Shown piece after piece: positions 10,609-22,059 of a DNA stretch of 64,000 nucleotides. Below the pieces are notes generated by a model. That model saw nothing but the letters and a program-made list of their open reading frames with translations. It ran no database searches and had not been told where the DNA came from. Origin of the DNA: Clavaria fumosa (Eukaryota; Basidiomycota; Agaricomycetes; Agaricales; Clavariaceae); assembly GCA_951802425.1 (NCBI GenBank), contig OX637795.1, forward strand, positions 2,894,501-2,958,500, written 5' to 3'. How positions within the stretch are numbered: the first letter of the stretch is position 1; the number at the start of each line of letters is the position of its first letter. Both the position numbers and the translations under genes were made by a program.

Positions 10609-11342
10609 TTAATGTCACTCACATTGAGAGATGTATCACTCAATATCCTCCAGTTTAATATCACTTAGATTGAGGGGTGTATTGTATCACTCAAAGTCCT
10701 CCAGTTTAATCACTCAAATTGAGAGGTGTATTATATCACTGAGTATCCTTCAGTTTAATATCACTCAAATTCATGGGGTGTATTGTATCACTCAATATCC
10801 TCCAGCTTAATATCACTCAAATTGAAGGTGTTTTGTATCACTCAATATCCTTCAGTTTAATATCACCCAAATCAAGGGGTGTATTGTATCACTCAATATC
10901 CTCCAACTTAATATCACTCAAATTAAGGGGGCCTATTGTATCACTCAATATTCTACAGTTTAATATCACTCAAATTGATGGATGTGTTGTGCCACTCAAT
11001 ATCCTCCAGCTTAATGTCACCCAAATCAAGGAGAATCAAGGAGGTGTATTGTATCACTCAATATCCTTTACTTCAATATCAATCAATATCCTCCAGTCTA
11101 ACATCACTCAATATCCTCCAGCTTAATATCACTCAAATTGAAGGTGTTTTGTATCACTCAATATCCTTCAGTTTAATATCACCCAAATCAAGGGGTGTAT
11201 TGTATCACTCAATATCCTCCAGCTTAATATCACTCAAATTAAGGGGGCTATTGTATCACTCAATATTCCCTAGCTTAATATCACTCAAATTGATGGGTGT
11301 GTTGTATCACTCAATATCCTCCAGCTCAATATCCCTTAATTC
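10609..11342. repeat. ~50-bp minisatellite, about 14 units
   Basis: Units of roughly 50 bp read tattgtatcactcaatatcc, then tccagyttaatatcactcaa, then attgaggggtg, with small changes. A run of four distinguishable units at ~10,801-10,985 recurs in the same order at ~11,118-11,300, showing a higher-order duplication. Open frames here (for example 10773-11126) are only the repeat read in frame. Confidence 0.85.
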
Positions 11343-12380
11343 CAAAATCACCCATCACCTGTTTTTTGGGTGAAAGTCTTAAATCATCTGTCCAGATGGT
11401 GATATCAACCTGCTATTGGGTCCATAGTGTCTGCTGGCCTCCGGGTCACTCCTCTGCGAATTGGGCGCCTCGTTCGCAAGCTTCTACTCCGGTTCAGTGG
11501 TGCGGAATATCCTGTCCGAATGCGGGCCTGGGTAATGCCCCTTGAATGGGGGTGTACGTCTGCATTAGGTCCGGCATGGCATTGAAAAGATGCGACCCGC
11601 AACCTCAGTCAACCCAATCAAACGGATTCAAACCCCTGCATTGGCCAGTGTCATTCAATCGCCTTCATATTCTGTGGGTGTCTTAAAACATCTCAAACCT
11701 GTTGGACACAGTGTGCCTCGACGTCGCGGCCTGCCTCGCTGCGTTACGACCGCTTTCTGGTGCCAGGACTGGCTGGGAGTGCTTCTCTCCAACACACAGC
11801 GCCTGCGTGTACCAACTCAAGATTCCTACCCACTCTGATTGGAGGGCTGTCGCGACATCCAACACACAGCGCCTGCGCATACCACTCAAGACTGCTGCCC
11901 ACTCTAATTGGAGGGCTGTTGCAACAGCCTTCAAGGGCTCACGCAACCTGCGCCTTCCCTGGGGTCTGTTGCGAAGGCCAAGAGTTCTCGCTGCCTGCGC
12001 CTTCCATGGACCAAGATGACCGGATCGCGCGGAGCCTCTGTGTTCCTGTGCTGCGGATAAACGAGGCTGCCCGCAATCTTCCCCTCTTCTCCTACGGCTG
12101 TGGTGGAGTGTGGACGGTGCTCTCGATAAAGAAGCTCCTCGACTGGTGCGACATCTGGTTGGTATCGGCAAACTGCGCATCCTCTCAGGTGACAGCTTTG
12201 ACATAGGTGGAACAACTGAACTTGTTGGAACTCTGGGTTGTTGGGGGTCTGACTCATTAATCTGTGGCTCAGCTTCCAAATCAAACCCACAAGTCTGACT
12301 TGCCTCGCCGTCGGGCGTCCCTCCGGGTTGGGGGGTGCCGTCTCCGCTCCCGCACGTCATCGCCCGCCGGCTCTCATTCG
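11343..12380. other. Decayed repeat DNA with a 70-bp tandem pair
   Basis: No protein domain is recognised. A unit beginning ccaacacacagcgcctgcg occurs twice in tandem (11789-11928, period 70). The two copies differ at gtg versus gca, again explicable by CpG loss. A G-rich run at about 12,327-12,338 could be an old polypurine tract. Confidence 0.4.
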
Positions 12381-12574
12381 GGTGGTACTGTCGCTCCCCC
12401 GGCACACCCAGCTTGGCTCGGACGAGTGTCACCACTTGTCTGACCCAAGCTCTCCCATACCTAGTCTCCAGCTTACCACTGTATAGTTCACGTTTACTTA
12501 AGCCTGCTCTTGCACCTATTGTGTCCACTTATGTAAGCCCCTCCCCTGTCTCAGCCTGAGTACAGAGCCAAGAC
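12381..12574 (+). repeat. 194-bp direct repeat, copy A
   Basis: This 194-bp segment recurs at 12855-13048 with no difference that I can find by eye. The two lie 474 bp apart and bracket R1 copy 2. Identity in such decayed surroundings implies a very recent duplication or gene conversion. I see no clear TG..CA ends, so an LTR role is not established. Confidence 0.8.
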
Positions 12575-12795
12575 GGGAGGGTTCGGTCACATGAGTGTGA
12601 CAAGAATGCATTGTCTTGGCCAATGAAGGCCTCATGTGCCACCCTCTACTCCTCGCGATCCATTGCGTCTCACAGTCCCAGATGACATCATGCTCCCCTT
12701 CCTGTGCCTACATATAATGTCCTTGCCCTCCTTACCCCTCTCCCCAGACTCCCCATTCCTCCCCCACACCTGACACATCACCTCTCCTTGCATTA
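12574..12795 (+). repeat. Repeat R1, copy 2 (empty site for E1)
   Basis: This matches 302-376 joined to 5970-6121. CTCTA occurs once here, continuous with the flanking R1 sequence on both sides, so it is the uninterrupted target of E1. Confidence 0.9.
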
Positions 12796-12854
12796 CCCAC
12801 CCTCCGCTCCCTTTCTTAAAGCTTACTCTTTGGTGGCTGGTTTCGTTGTCGCTC

Positions 12855-13048
12855 GGTGGTACTGTCGCTCCCCCGGCACACCCAGCTTGGCTCGGACGAG
12901 TGTCACCACTTGTCTGACCCAAGCTCTCCCATACCTAGTCTCCAGCTTACCACTGTATAGTTCACGTTTACTTAAGCCTGCTCTTGCACCTATTGTGTCC
13001 ACTTATGTAAGCCCCTCCCCTGTCTCAGCCTGAGTACAGAGCCAAGAC
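12855..13048 (+). repeat. 194-bp direct repeat, copy B
   Basis: Partner of 12381-12574. It is followed by tataaatcagcc and then by element E2, whose target duplication CATTA is at 13085-13089. Confidence 0.8.
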
Positions 13049-13805
13049 TATAAATCAGCCAAAGAAATACATTGTTATTGCAACCATTATGTCAGGACCC
13101 ATCCATTTTTCCCTTGCCCAAACTGACTTTACCAGCACCTACGAGCCTCCTGACATCCCTCTACAACCTCGCGAACTCCTCTACACACTTCCGGAAGCCT
13201 CCCCGACCTCTACCGCATTCACATGACATTCGCGACTATCATACTATATTCGCGTCACCTCCCGCCACCTTACCCTACATGTGTCTACCACCTGAACCTG
13301 CCAAATTGAGGCGCAACACACAGTTATGCAATCTTTCTCAGCTGGCACATGACTTGCCACACGGCACCACCAACATCACTAGCATTACCCGCATTACCAG
13401 CATTATCCATGTGACTTCCCGCCCAAGTGTCACCTGTGTCACTATTACCATCCACATGACTGCATGCATGGACCTTGCGACCTTAACGATGAAACACACT
13501 GCCAATGGCCAGTTGAGCACTACTTCGAATTATGCTTCCTTTCTTCTCCCCAGTCATCTATAACTATGATAATTATGACCAAAGCATCTCTTCGTAACTA
13601 TAGTTACCCATATGATTATTTAACTAAGTCATGACCCATGACCGGTCAGGTTCATGACCTTACTTATGTTTCCCTTACCCCTCGCGACCTTAGTAGAACA
13701 TGTCCATAGTCACTTTATGACTGACCATACCCTGTACTACTATAGTTCTGTCACTTGGCAACCTCTGTACTTTTCCTTTTCCATTATACTCTCTGTACAT
13801 ATGTA

Positions 13806-15435
13806 CAGTGAGGGACAAAACTGTTGCAATGTTGAGTCATTTTGCATTATCATCCATGTTATGTAACATTTAAGAAGGGTAAAATTAAGTAAAAATATAC
13901 ACTGGATAGACCTACGTCTTGGCTATATTTCAGCTTTTATCTCATCCAGATCTATCCATTATTCATTAAGAAAATAAATATTTTGTATGGGGGTAGCATT
14001 GCAACAGTTTTGTCCCTCACAGTTCAGGGTAAAGAAAACTCTATTTATCAGTATTTGGTATGGCCCCCTTTGGCCTTTAACACTGCCTCAACTCTCCTAG
14101 GCATACTTTCAATAAGTCCCTGGCACACTGATGCATCTATCCCATTCCACTCCTTCTCCACCCTGTCCCAAAGCTCCAGTATTCCACCAGGTGGCTTGTC
14201 ATATGCCCCAAGCTTCTTCTTCAGGTGATTCCATAAATGTTCAATAGGATTGAGGTCTGGGGACTGTGCTGGCCATGAGAGGACCCTGAAACTATTGTCT
14301 TGGAACCAAGCCTTGGCCTTCTTGCTGACATGTTTGGGGTCATTGTCCTGTTGGAAGATGACATCTCTGGAAGTTTTGTCATAATAGGTGAGGCTGGCTT
14401 GAAGATCCTCCTCCAAGATTTTGGTGTAGAGCTCTGCATCCATCCTACCATCAATCTTGACTGCATAGCCAGGTCCTTCCCACATCATGCACCCCCACAT
14501 CATCAGAGATCCCCCCCCAAACTTCCTAGTCCCCTGCACAAGCCTATCACTCAGGCCCTCCCCTGCCTTTTTCCACACCCATCTCCTCCCATCTGAACCA
14601 AAACGATTAATCTTGGTCTCATCAGACCAGACAACCTTCTTCCAATCCTCCACAGTCCAATCTTGGTGGCTGACAGCAAAATCCATCCTCTCCTTCCTGT
14701 GTCTCTGAGACAGTGAGGGTTTCTTCTGCTTCACCACAGCTTTCATCCCAGCCTTCTGCAAGCCACGACGTACAGTTTTGGAGGAGAGGGGCTGGTTGGT
14801 GATATCCTGAAGAGATTTGGTGATTTGGGTGGCATTCTCAGCCTTCTGGGATGAGATAAGGTGGAGGGCATAGCGAATGTTGGCATCAGAGAGGAGGGAG
14901 GGTCGACCACCAAGGGATTTGGAAAGGGAGGAACGATGTTTGGAGCGAAGCCTGGAGATGGTGCTGGTGTGGACTCCAGTCAGAGAGGATATCTGATGGG
15001 CAGAGTGCCCAGAATCAAGCAGAGAAAGGATGTGATTAGCCTGAGTAGTGGTGAGGGGCTTCATGCTGCTCTGAGCTCTGGGGGGAGGATGGTTGCACCC
15101 CAAGGGGGTGTATATATACCACAAAATGAACCAGTCACCTGACATTGTTGATTGCAATGTGTGGCTGTGCTCTATTTTGTAGCAAATCAACAAAATCAGG
15201 TGACTTTGTACCATCAGACTGGAAGGGACAAAACTGTTGCAATGCTACCCCCACACAAAGTATTTAATTCCTCAGTGATTAATGAATGGATTTATATGGG
15301 ATAAATGTTGAAATATAGCCAGGAAGTAGGTCTATTTAAAGAATATTTTTAGCCAATTTTATCTCCAATATATGATATGTAATACAGATGACAATGCAAA
15401 ATGACCAAACATTGCAACAGTTTTGTCCCTCACTG
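13806..15435 (-). mobile_element. Tc1/mariner transposon in the E2 left LTR
   Basis: This 1,630-bp element starts cagtgagggacaaaactg and ends with its reverse complement, flanked by TA duplications (13804-13805, 15436-15437). The right LTR of E2 shows the empty site. The terminal repeats continue with lower identity for over 100 bp. Each end also has an inward inverted copy of the tip (about 13,998-14,024 and 15,221-15,246), so each ~220-bp end is itself MITE-like. It carries one intact transposase gene. Confidence 0.95.
14048..15064 (-). CDS. Tc1-family DD34E transposase
   Basis: The enzyme would cut and paste its own transposon at TA sites. From the ATG at 15064 it is 338 residues, the usual length for this family. 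The longer frame from 15214 adds a 50-residue extension without family character, and a TATA-like run near 15,108-15,116 favours the shorter form. Seen: an N-terminal helix-turn-helix region (SAHQISSLTGVHTSTISRL), a GRPS linker, catalytic D in WSDETKINRFG, second D in QQDNDPKH and E in SPDLNPIEHLW, with 34 residues between the last two. The frame has no premature stop and ends with TGA. It is intact and inside perfect termini, so possibly mobile. It is younger than the LTR it sits in. Confidence 0.93.
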   Translation of the reverse strand: MKPLTTTQANHILSLLDSGHSAHQISSLTGVHTSTISRLRSKHRSSLSKSLGGRPSLLSDANIRYALHLISSQKAENATQITKSLQDITNQPLSSKTVRRGLQKAGMKAVVKQKKPSLSQRHRKERMDFAVSHQDWTVEDWKKVVWSDETKINRFGSDGRRWVWKKAGEGLSDRLVQGTRKFGGGSLMMWGCMMWEGPGYAVKIDGRMDAELYTKILEEDLQASLTYYDKTSRDVIFQQDNDPKHVSKKAKAWFQDNSFRVLSWPAQSPDLNPIEHLWNHLKKKLGAYDKPPGGILELWDRVEKEWNGIDASVCQGLIESMPRRVEAVLKAKGGHTKY

Positions 15436-16131
15436 TATATAAAGTCTCACATGTACTTACAGTACTCCAGACTTGATATTGACACACTTTGGTTTAAGCT
15501 TGAGGCCACAACGCCCTTTGAGCTTGGAACCATTGCGATTGATAGGTCTTGTCTCTCTTGGTGACCTCAAGATTGTCAAGACACTTCTAACTCATCCTCT
15601 GCACTCATATAAACTCGCGCGCTTAAGTATTCTCTCTTATTCGTCTTGATACTGATTCCTTCGAACCCCACAGGTTCTCTCGTTGGTTGACAAAGTCATT
15701 GCATTCACTGATACACTTTTCAACATTGTCACAACCACCTGCGACTCTCTCAACATCGTCTATTTCTCTCTCCTTGTCTATTTCTTCCTTTACGCTTCAT
15801 TGGTTGACTTCGCGACCCTCTCAATGTTATCTACTTCTCTCAACTTGTCTTTTTCCCTCTTTATACTTCGTCTACCGACCTCGCGACCTTCTTAGCGACG
15901 TCTCTCTCCTCTCTACTTGTTTCTCTTCATCCTCACATTCTCTTAGACATTCTCGCAACCTTCCGGGACTGAGCATTATCGACTGTGCTCAACAGTTGAT
16001 TGGTCTCAGCAAGTTTCTAGAACTGGTCACCAACAAGTCGACCTTCGGTATTACTTACAAGACAGGACAGGCCCTAACATTATATCAAGTCTCCCTTGCC
16101 CCACCACTCAACACCCAGATAACACCCTATT

Positions 16132-18299
16132 ATGTCTTCCAGTCACACTCCTCCCCAACCAACCACTCATCACTTCCAGACATGCACAGGTAGCCGCGTG
16201 ATCACTCCAATGATTTTGGAGACTACTCATGAGCCGCCTACCACCGTTCAAGAGTGACCCACGTCCGTCGTTCAATCACAGCCTGAAGAACCCGCCCAAA
16301 TCGCACCTAGCCACACTTCGTCCCCCCATGAAGAAGCTGAGTCCCTCGTGGAACAGTTTGGCTACCTGCGCTTCGACCATCCTTGCCACCGCACTTACCA
16401 AATCCTCAACAATACTCGCCGTCAGTATGAAACGGGAACCCTCGATGAAGAACTAGCCTACCTCATCGAAACAACGAACCTCTACAAGGCATTAGTACAA
16501 TTGATGGATGGATTCCATGCTAATCCACAAAACCGATTGTACGAGAGTCAGCGACAGTATCCAGGGACAACTGACTGTGGAGTTCCCACTCCTCCTGACC
16601 TGGATACCCCCTTGCGACCTCCGAGACAGATTCAACCTGCCAGAGGATTCTGGGATATGGCCCTGCTATTCCAGGTTGCGGCCCAATCTCTTCAGAATTT
16701 CGCGAATCCTGCCGCACCCGACAAGCGACCCACCATTGTCTCTAGGATCCCAAAGTACACCGCCCCCCAAAGCAGCTGGCCCACTTGGACACAACCAGCA
16801 ACAACTCCGAGCAGGGTGCTCCCTCGCGATCCTATAGGGACCGAAGCAACACTTTTTTTTTTCTTTTTTTTTTTTCCTCATTTATTCTCTGTTGGGGCAT
16901 AGCCCTATGGTCGAGATATGTACAGTGTAGTTCTGCCCGCGTCACCTCTCCCCTGCCTTCCTCTGCCATGCGCAAAGCAACACTTCAGCCTGCCCCTCAC
17001 CTCAAAGTACCAGTCAGACCCTTCCGTATTCCTCAAACAGAAGTACGACCAGTACCCCCGATGGAGACACGACCAGCATCCCGCCCCCCATCTCAGGCCA
17101 AAGCCCTGCAGGACCCCTTGATCCCTCCTATGCCTCCACACCTTGCCGCCATGCTTCGAGATGAGGCCCCTGGTACCCACCACCACCACTACTATTACCA
17201 GGCCCCTCCCTCTGAAGGACCATCAGCTCGAGATGCCTTTGCTCGAGAATCCAAGCTTGATACTAGGCGCCCCGAGCCGTTCAATGGTCACGATCGACGC
17301 AAGTGGAAGCCCTTTGTCACAGAATGCCTTATGACTTTCTTCGTGAAACCCATAACCTTCCAGGGAGACCATGAGAGGGTTACTTTCGTGGCCTCTTACC
17401 TCACGGACACTGCGCAGAGCCACTACACCTCCCTCCTTCAATTCAATGCCAAACATCCAGCCCTACACTCCTGGGAAGGATTCATCTGTGAGTTTGGAGG
17501 AATGTTTGGAGTAGTTAATACACAGATCGAAGCAGACCAGAACCTCCATATGTTGCAGATGGGCAAAAATGAGCGGTTCTCAAACCATATTATATGCTTC
17601 GAGTCTTTTGCCTTTGAATCCAACTGGAATTCTGCCGCTCTACAATCAGAACTCTACCATTCGCTGTCCACACACATCAAAGAGGCCATGAAAGTTATTC
17701 CGCAACCTACAACATACCAAGAACTTCGAGATTTGGCGATGCAAATAGACCAAGAACTTCGAGATTTGGTGATGCAAATAGACCAGAGGCACTGGGAGTA
17801 TGAGAGTGAGACTTGCCGAACTCAAATCCACACTAACCCTCCTGCTCCTTGTCCTCCTGCTCAACAAGGCAGAAGTCGTCCCTTTACTCAACAAGGCGGA
17901 AATCGCAACCTTCAAACAATGTCGCAACCCTATCCTGCTGCTAGCAACAACCCTACGACACCCCGTCCAACTACAGGAAACCCTGTGACCACACCACGAC
18001 CCGCCAATCCGCCTCACCAACCGAATCTGAATCTGAATCTGCCCTACATCCCCCTTAGCGATGAGGAACGAGAATGACAATGTCAGGGAAATTTGTGTCT
18101 GAGATGTGGGAAACCCGGACATTATAGCGCTACTTGTCCCAATCGATGAGTAACAGGACGAGCCATGTTTACGCTGGAAGAAAGAGAGGAAGACTTCCAG
18201 GAAACGTATGAAGTCAAGGAAGAAGTGGAAGAGCATGAGGATGACCCGCACAAAGAGTTAAACAACGAAGCAGCTCAGGAGCTTCCGGGGGAACTCTGA
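16132..18299 (+). pseudogene. E2 gag (broken)
   Basis: Structural Gag frame starting at ATG 16132, 52 bp after the LTR (MSSSHTPPQP). It reads in one frame to 16854, then is displaced by a 131-bp retroposed insertion and resumes in the shifted frame (EATL before, KATLQPAP after). The capsid-like core (~17,250-17,760) contains EPFNGHDRRKWKPF and a duplicated ELRDLAMQIDQ segment. A CCHC knuckle CLRCGKPGHYSATC lies at ~18,092-18,135. In-frame TGA codons at 16255, 18075 and 18147 probably replace CGA. The final TGA at 18297 may be the natural end. Pol follows in the -1 frame, as expected for programmed frameshifting. Confidence 0.85.
16844..16985 (-). mobile_element. Short poly-A retroposon inserted in E2 gag
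   Basis: A ~120-bp insert (16855-16974) is flanked by 11-bp direct repeats AAGCAACACTT (16844-16854, 16975-16985). On the minus strand it ends with AATAAA (in gagaataaatgagg) and a long A-run with one G. These are marks of LINE-mediated insertion of an RNA 3' end. It could be a 5'-truncated LINE, a SINE or a processed mRNA fragment. I see no tRNA-like boxes. Excising it restores continuous gag reading. Confidence 0.85.
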
Positions 18300-18328
18300 G
18301 TTGCGATGACAAACCAACCCCCATACTC

Positions 18329-21300
18329 GTGTGGGCCGCGACTAGTCTCTCCTCTCCTCAGTCTCCTCGTGACTTTTCTAATATGCCTATTGCTTCCCAG
18401 TCCTCCCAATCTTTCCTCATAAAAATGCAAATACCAGATTTCGGTTCGACTCCTCTCAATACTCTTGTTGACTGTGGTGCATCAATGAATTTTATCGATT
18501 TTACCCTTGTGAACACCCGTCCAAACCTTCTAATGCCGCTCCCACAATCCCTACCTCTTCAATACTTCGATGGAAGTTCTTCCAACTCCAATATCATGCA
18601 TTACATCCTTGCTAATACAAAGTTCCCTGACAATACCATCCAATCTATCAAATTCCTTGTTACTAAAACTCATCCCCTTACTCCCATTGTTCTAGGGCTC
18701 GACTGGTTGCAAACCTGGAACCCTAGGATTGATTGGACCAATCTCTCCCTTAGTTTCAGACAAACAGCCCGCTCCGCGACTATTCCCCTCACCATTCTGG
18801 ATGCGAAACCCCCAAGTAAACCCTCCCTCGACCTTGTGAACTTGACCCTGAAACCCCCTAAACCCTTACGAGTTCAACTGGTTAAGGCCACCACACTTCG
18901 CCGCTTAGAGCAACAAGGAGAATTCATAGGTCTCCTATACTTCCAGCCTGTGAACAACCCCTACGACAACGAATCAATACTTGCGAGTTCCGCGACCACC
19001 CAAACCTCTCCCCCGAACCCAGAAGAAATAGTTCCACAAGAGTACCACGAATACATGGATGTATTTTCCGAAGCCTTAGCCCGGGAACTACCTCCGCACC
19101 GCAACTATGACCACTGAATTGAACTTGAGGAAGGCGCAACACCTCCTCATGGGAAACTATACAACATGTCAGAAGTGGAATTAAAGATGTTGAAGGATTA
19201 TTTGGACGACATGTTGGAGAAAGGCTTCATTCGGCCATCAAAGTCACCCACGGGTGCACCGGTACTCTTTGTGAAAAAGAAAGATGGAAGCCTTCATCTC
19301 TGTGTCGATTACCAGGGCCTCAACAAGATAACCCGAAAGAATCGCTACCCAATCCCCCAAATTGAGACCCTCGTCGACCAATTATGATCAGCCAAAGTCT
19401 ATTCAAAAATTGACCTTTGTGCTGGGTACAATAACATGAGGATAGCTGAAGGAGACAAGTGGAAGACTGCCTTCTGCACTCGCTACGGTGCGTTCGAGTA
19501 TCTTGTCATGCCTTTTGGACTCACGAACGCACCCGCGACCTTTCAGCACCTTATGAACGATATCTTCCACGATTTAGTCGACGTCAACGTAGTCGTCTAC
19601 CTCGATGACATCTTGATCTATTCAGATAATATCGAAGAACATCATGACCATGTCCGAGAGGTCCTACAATGACTACGTGAGGTGAACCTACACACGCGAC
19701 CCGAGAAGTGTGATTTCCACACTGCAATGGTCGAGTACCTTGGAGTTATAGTGTCCCCCAACGGAATTGCGATGGACCATTCAAAGATTCAAGCCATCCT
19801 CAGCTGGCCCATACCCATGAAAATTCGTGACCTTCAGAGCTTTTTAGGTTTTGCTAATTTTTACCAGAGATTCATTGACAACTATTCAGGTATCGTCATT
19901 CCACTTACGCGACTCCTCTGCAAGGATATGCCGTGGAAGTGGAGCTCGCGATGTCAACAAATCTTCGAAACTCTCAAGCAGGCCTTCACCGAAGCTCCCG
20001 TCCTCTGACACTATGACCCCGACCACCCTATTACCCTTGAATGTGATGCTTCCGATTATGCCATAGCAGCCATTCTATCCCAGACTGATCCTGCGACCAA
20101 CAAATTATGCCCCATCGCCTTTCACGCACGAACGATGATCACTGCAGAGCTCAATTATGACATATACGACAAAGAGCTCCTTGCGATCCACGAAGCTTTC
20201 AAGCAATGGCAAGCATACCTCGAGGGTGCGAGATATCAAGTTCAGGTCTTCTCCGATCACAACAATCTACATTATTTGACCACTACGAAGCAACTTAGCT
20301 GCCGACAAGCCTGCTGGGCTGAGTATCTTTCCAGTTTCAATTATGTAATTCATTATTGAGCAGGAAAACTAGGTGCAAAGCCAGATGCCCTCACCCGACA
20401 ACCCGACGTCTACCCGAAGAAGGCTGACCAACCTGCGACCAATGCACAAAACAACAAGGTCGCAATACCGCCGGAACTCCTTTGAGCAGCTGTCATACTC
20501 AACGAAGAGGCTCTATTCTCACAAATCCGACACACTCCTCATGACCTTTACTTCTCCAGAAAGTCTCAAGACGCTTCACAAGGTTGCGACAAAACATTCT
20601 CACTTTCACCCAACGGTTCACTATTACTTCAAGATGGCAAAATATATGTTCCCAACCATGACTCTCTCCGATTCGATATTCTATGCTCCAACCACGATCA
20701 CAAACTACGAGGACATCCAGGTATAAGGAAGACAACCCAGCTAATAAATAGGTTGTTTTTCTGGCCAGGATTCAGAAAGGACATAACCGCCTACGTCCGT
20801 GGTTGTCACACCTGCGCAAGGGCAAAACCTGTCTGACACAAACCCTATGGACTCCTCAAGCCCTTGCCCATAGGCGAGTGACCTTGGTCTTCGATCTCGA
20901 TGGACCATATCGAAGCCCTCCCCCTCTCTGCGACCTTTGACTCGATTCTTGTTATCATCTGCTGACTTACGAAGCAAGCAATCTTTATCTCCTCCAACAC
21001 TACTGACACTGCGAAGGAACTAGCCCAGCATTTCGTCACCCATGTCTTCTCAAAACACAGACTACCTGCGGATATAGTGTCAGATAGAGGGAGATTATTT
21101 GTTTCCAAGTTTTGGTCTTTGTTATGTCAAGCTCTGGATATTACTTCAAATCTCTCCACAGCTTACCACCCAGAGACTGACGGACAAACAGAGCGAGTCA
21201 ACCAGATCTTAGAACAATACATCCGAATATATACGAACTATCAGCAAGACGACTGGACCTACCAACTTCCACTCACCAAGTTCGTATATAATAATACCCC

Positions 21301-21964
21301 ACACAGCACAACTGGCGTCTCCCTGTTCTTTGCAAACAAAGGATACAACCCTCGGCTTACGATTTCTCTCAATGACATACCCGCACACGAGGCCCACATG
21401 GTCGCGACCGATCTCAAGACCCTCCACCAGCACTTACAAGATCAAATCAAGGTCGTGAACGAGGCCTACTCATGCTTTGCAGACCAGAAGAGAGAAGTCA
21501 CGCTGGATTGGAAGGAAGGGACTAAAGTTTGGTTAGATTTGCGAAACGTGAAGATGAAGAGACCGATAAAGAAACAGGATTCGAAACGAGCTGGACCTTT
21601 CTCTATACTTGCAAAAGTTTCGACTCACACTTATCGCCTCCAGTTGCCAAAATTGATGCAAGGAATTCACGATGTCTTCCATGTTTCATTACTCGAGAAG
21701 GTCTACGACGACGCCTTCCCCCAGCGACAACAGCAACCCCCACCCCCTATCAAAGTTGACGGCAAACAACACTACAAAGTCACTGACATACTAGATTCTC
21801 GAAGGAGGGGTAGGAAAGTGCTCTACCTCGTACATTGGGAAGGTTACGGACCTGAGGACGACACCTGGGAGCCCATTGAATCACTTTCCGGCTCAAAGGA
21901 ACTCTTAAAGGATTTCCACACAACCTACCCGGAAAAACCCCGCGCGACCCACGCAACTCAATAA
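18329..21964 (+). pseudogene. E2 pol (all stops are TGA)
   Basis: Full-length Pol in a single frame: protease (VDCGASMNF, ~18,470), reverse transcriptase (YLDD, ~19,600), RNase H (ECDASDYA, ~20,040), integrase (zinc motif ending CHTCARAK; SMDHIEA, VSDRG, DGQTERVNQ), GPF-type motif (KRAGPF) and a chromodomain near the end (YLVHWEGY..DDTWEP). No frameshift is seen, but there are nine premature stops, all TGA: 19115, 19385, 19670, 20006, 20357, 20483, 20834, 20879 and 20963. Most sit where the family has arginine. At 20879, 20963 and 20006 the sister fragment E5 has CGA, CGA and CGG. The natural stop is TAA at 21962-21964, about 100 bp before the end of the antisense gene. Confidence 0.93.
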
Positions 21965-22059
21965 TTTTCCTCCCCTCCTTTTTGTTTTTCTTCACTTTCT
22001 CACTCCAGATTTCACAGCAATTCATATACACAATAAAATTACAACAAGAAAAATTTTAT

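Larger units (their letters stand above)
13090..16079 (+). repeat. E2 left LTR (split by a Tc1 transposon)
   Basis: Removing the transposon 13806-15435 and one TA leaves about 1,358 bp matching the right LTR. In the first ~450 bp aligned by eye, all but three differing sites are CG versus TG or CA, or TG versus CA. The right LTR also has a ~20-bp local insertion near 24,300. Confidence 0.95.

Noticed and set aside
10773..11373. Two overlapping open frames of 117 and 145 codons
   Set aside because: They follow the minisatellite period and contain nothing but the translated repeat.
11683..12528. 281-residue open frame on the minus strand
   Set aside because: Runs across the 70-bp tandem repeat and the 194-bp direct repeat, has arginine/serine-rich low-complexity composition and no recognisable domain.
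18075..20965. Possible reassignment of TGA to arginine
   Set aside because: The TGA codons sit at arginine positions, but E5 has CGA at two of them, the Tc1 transposase in the same element ends with TGA at normal family length, and the LTRs show the same CG-to-TG changes in non-coding DNA. CpG decay explains all of it.
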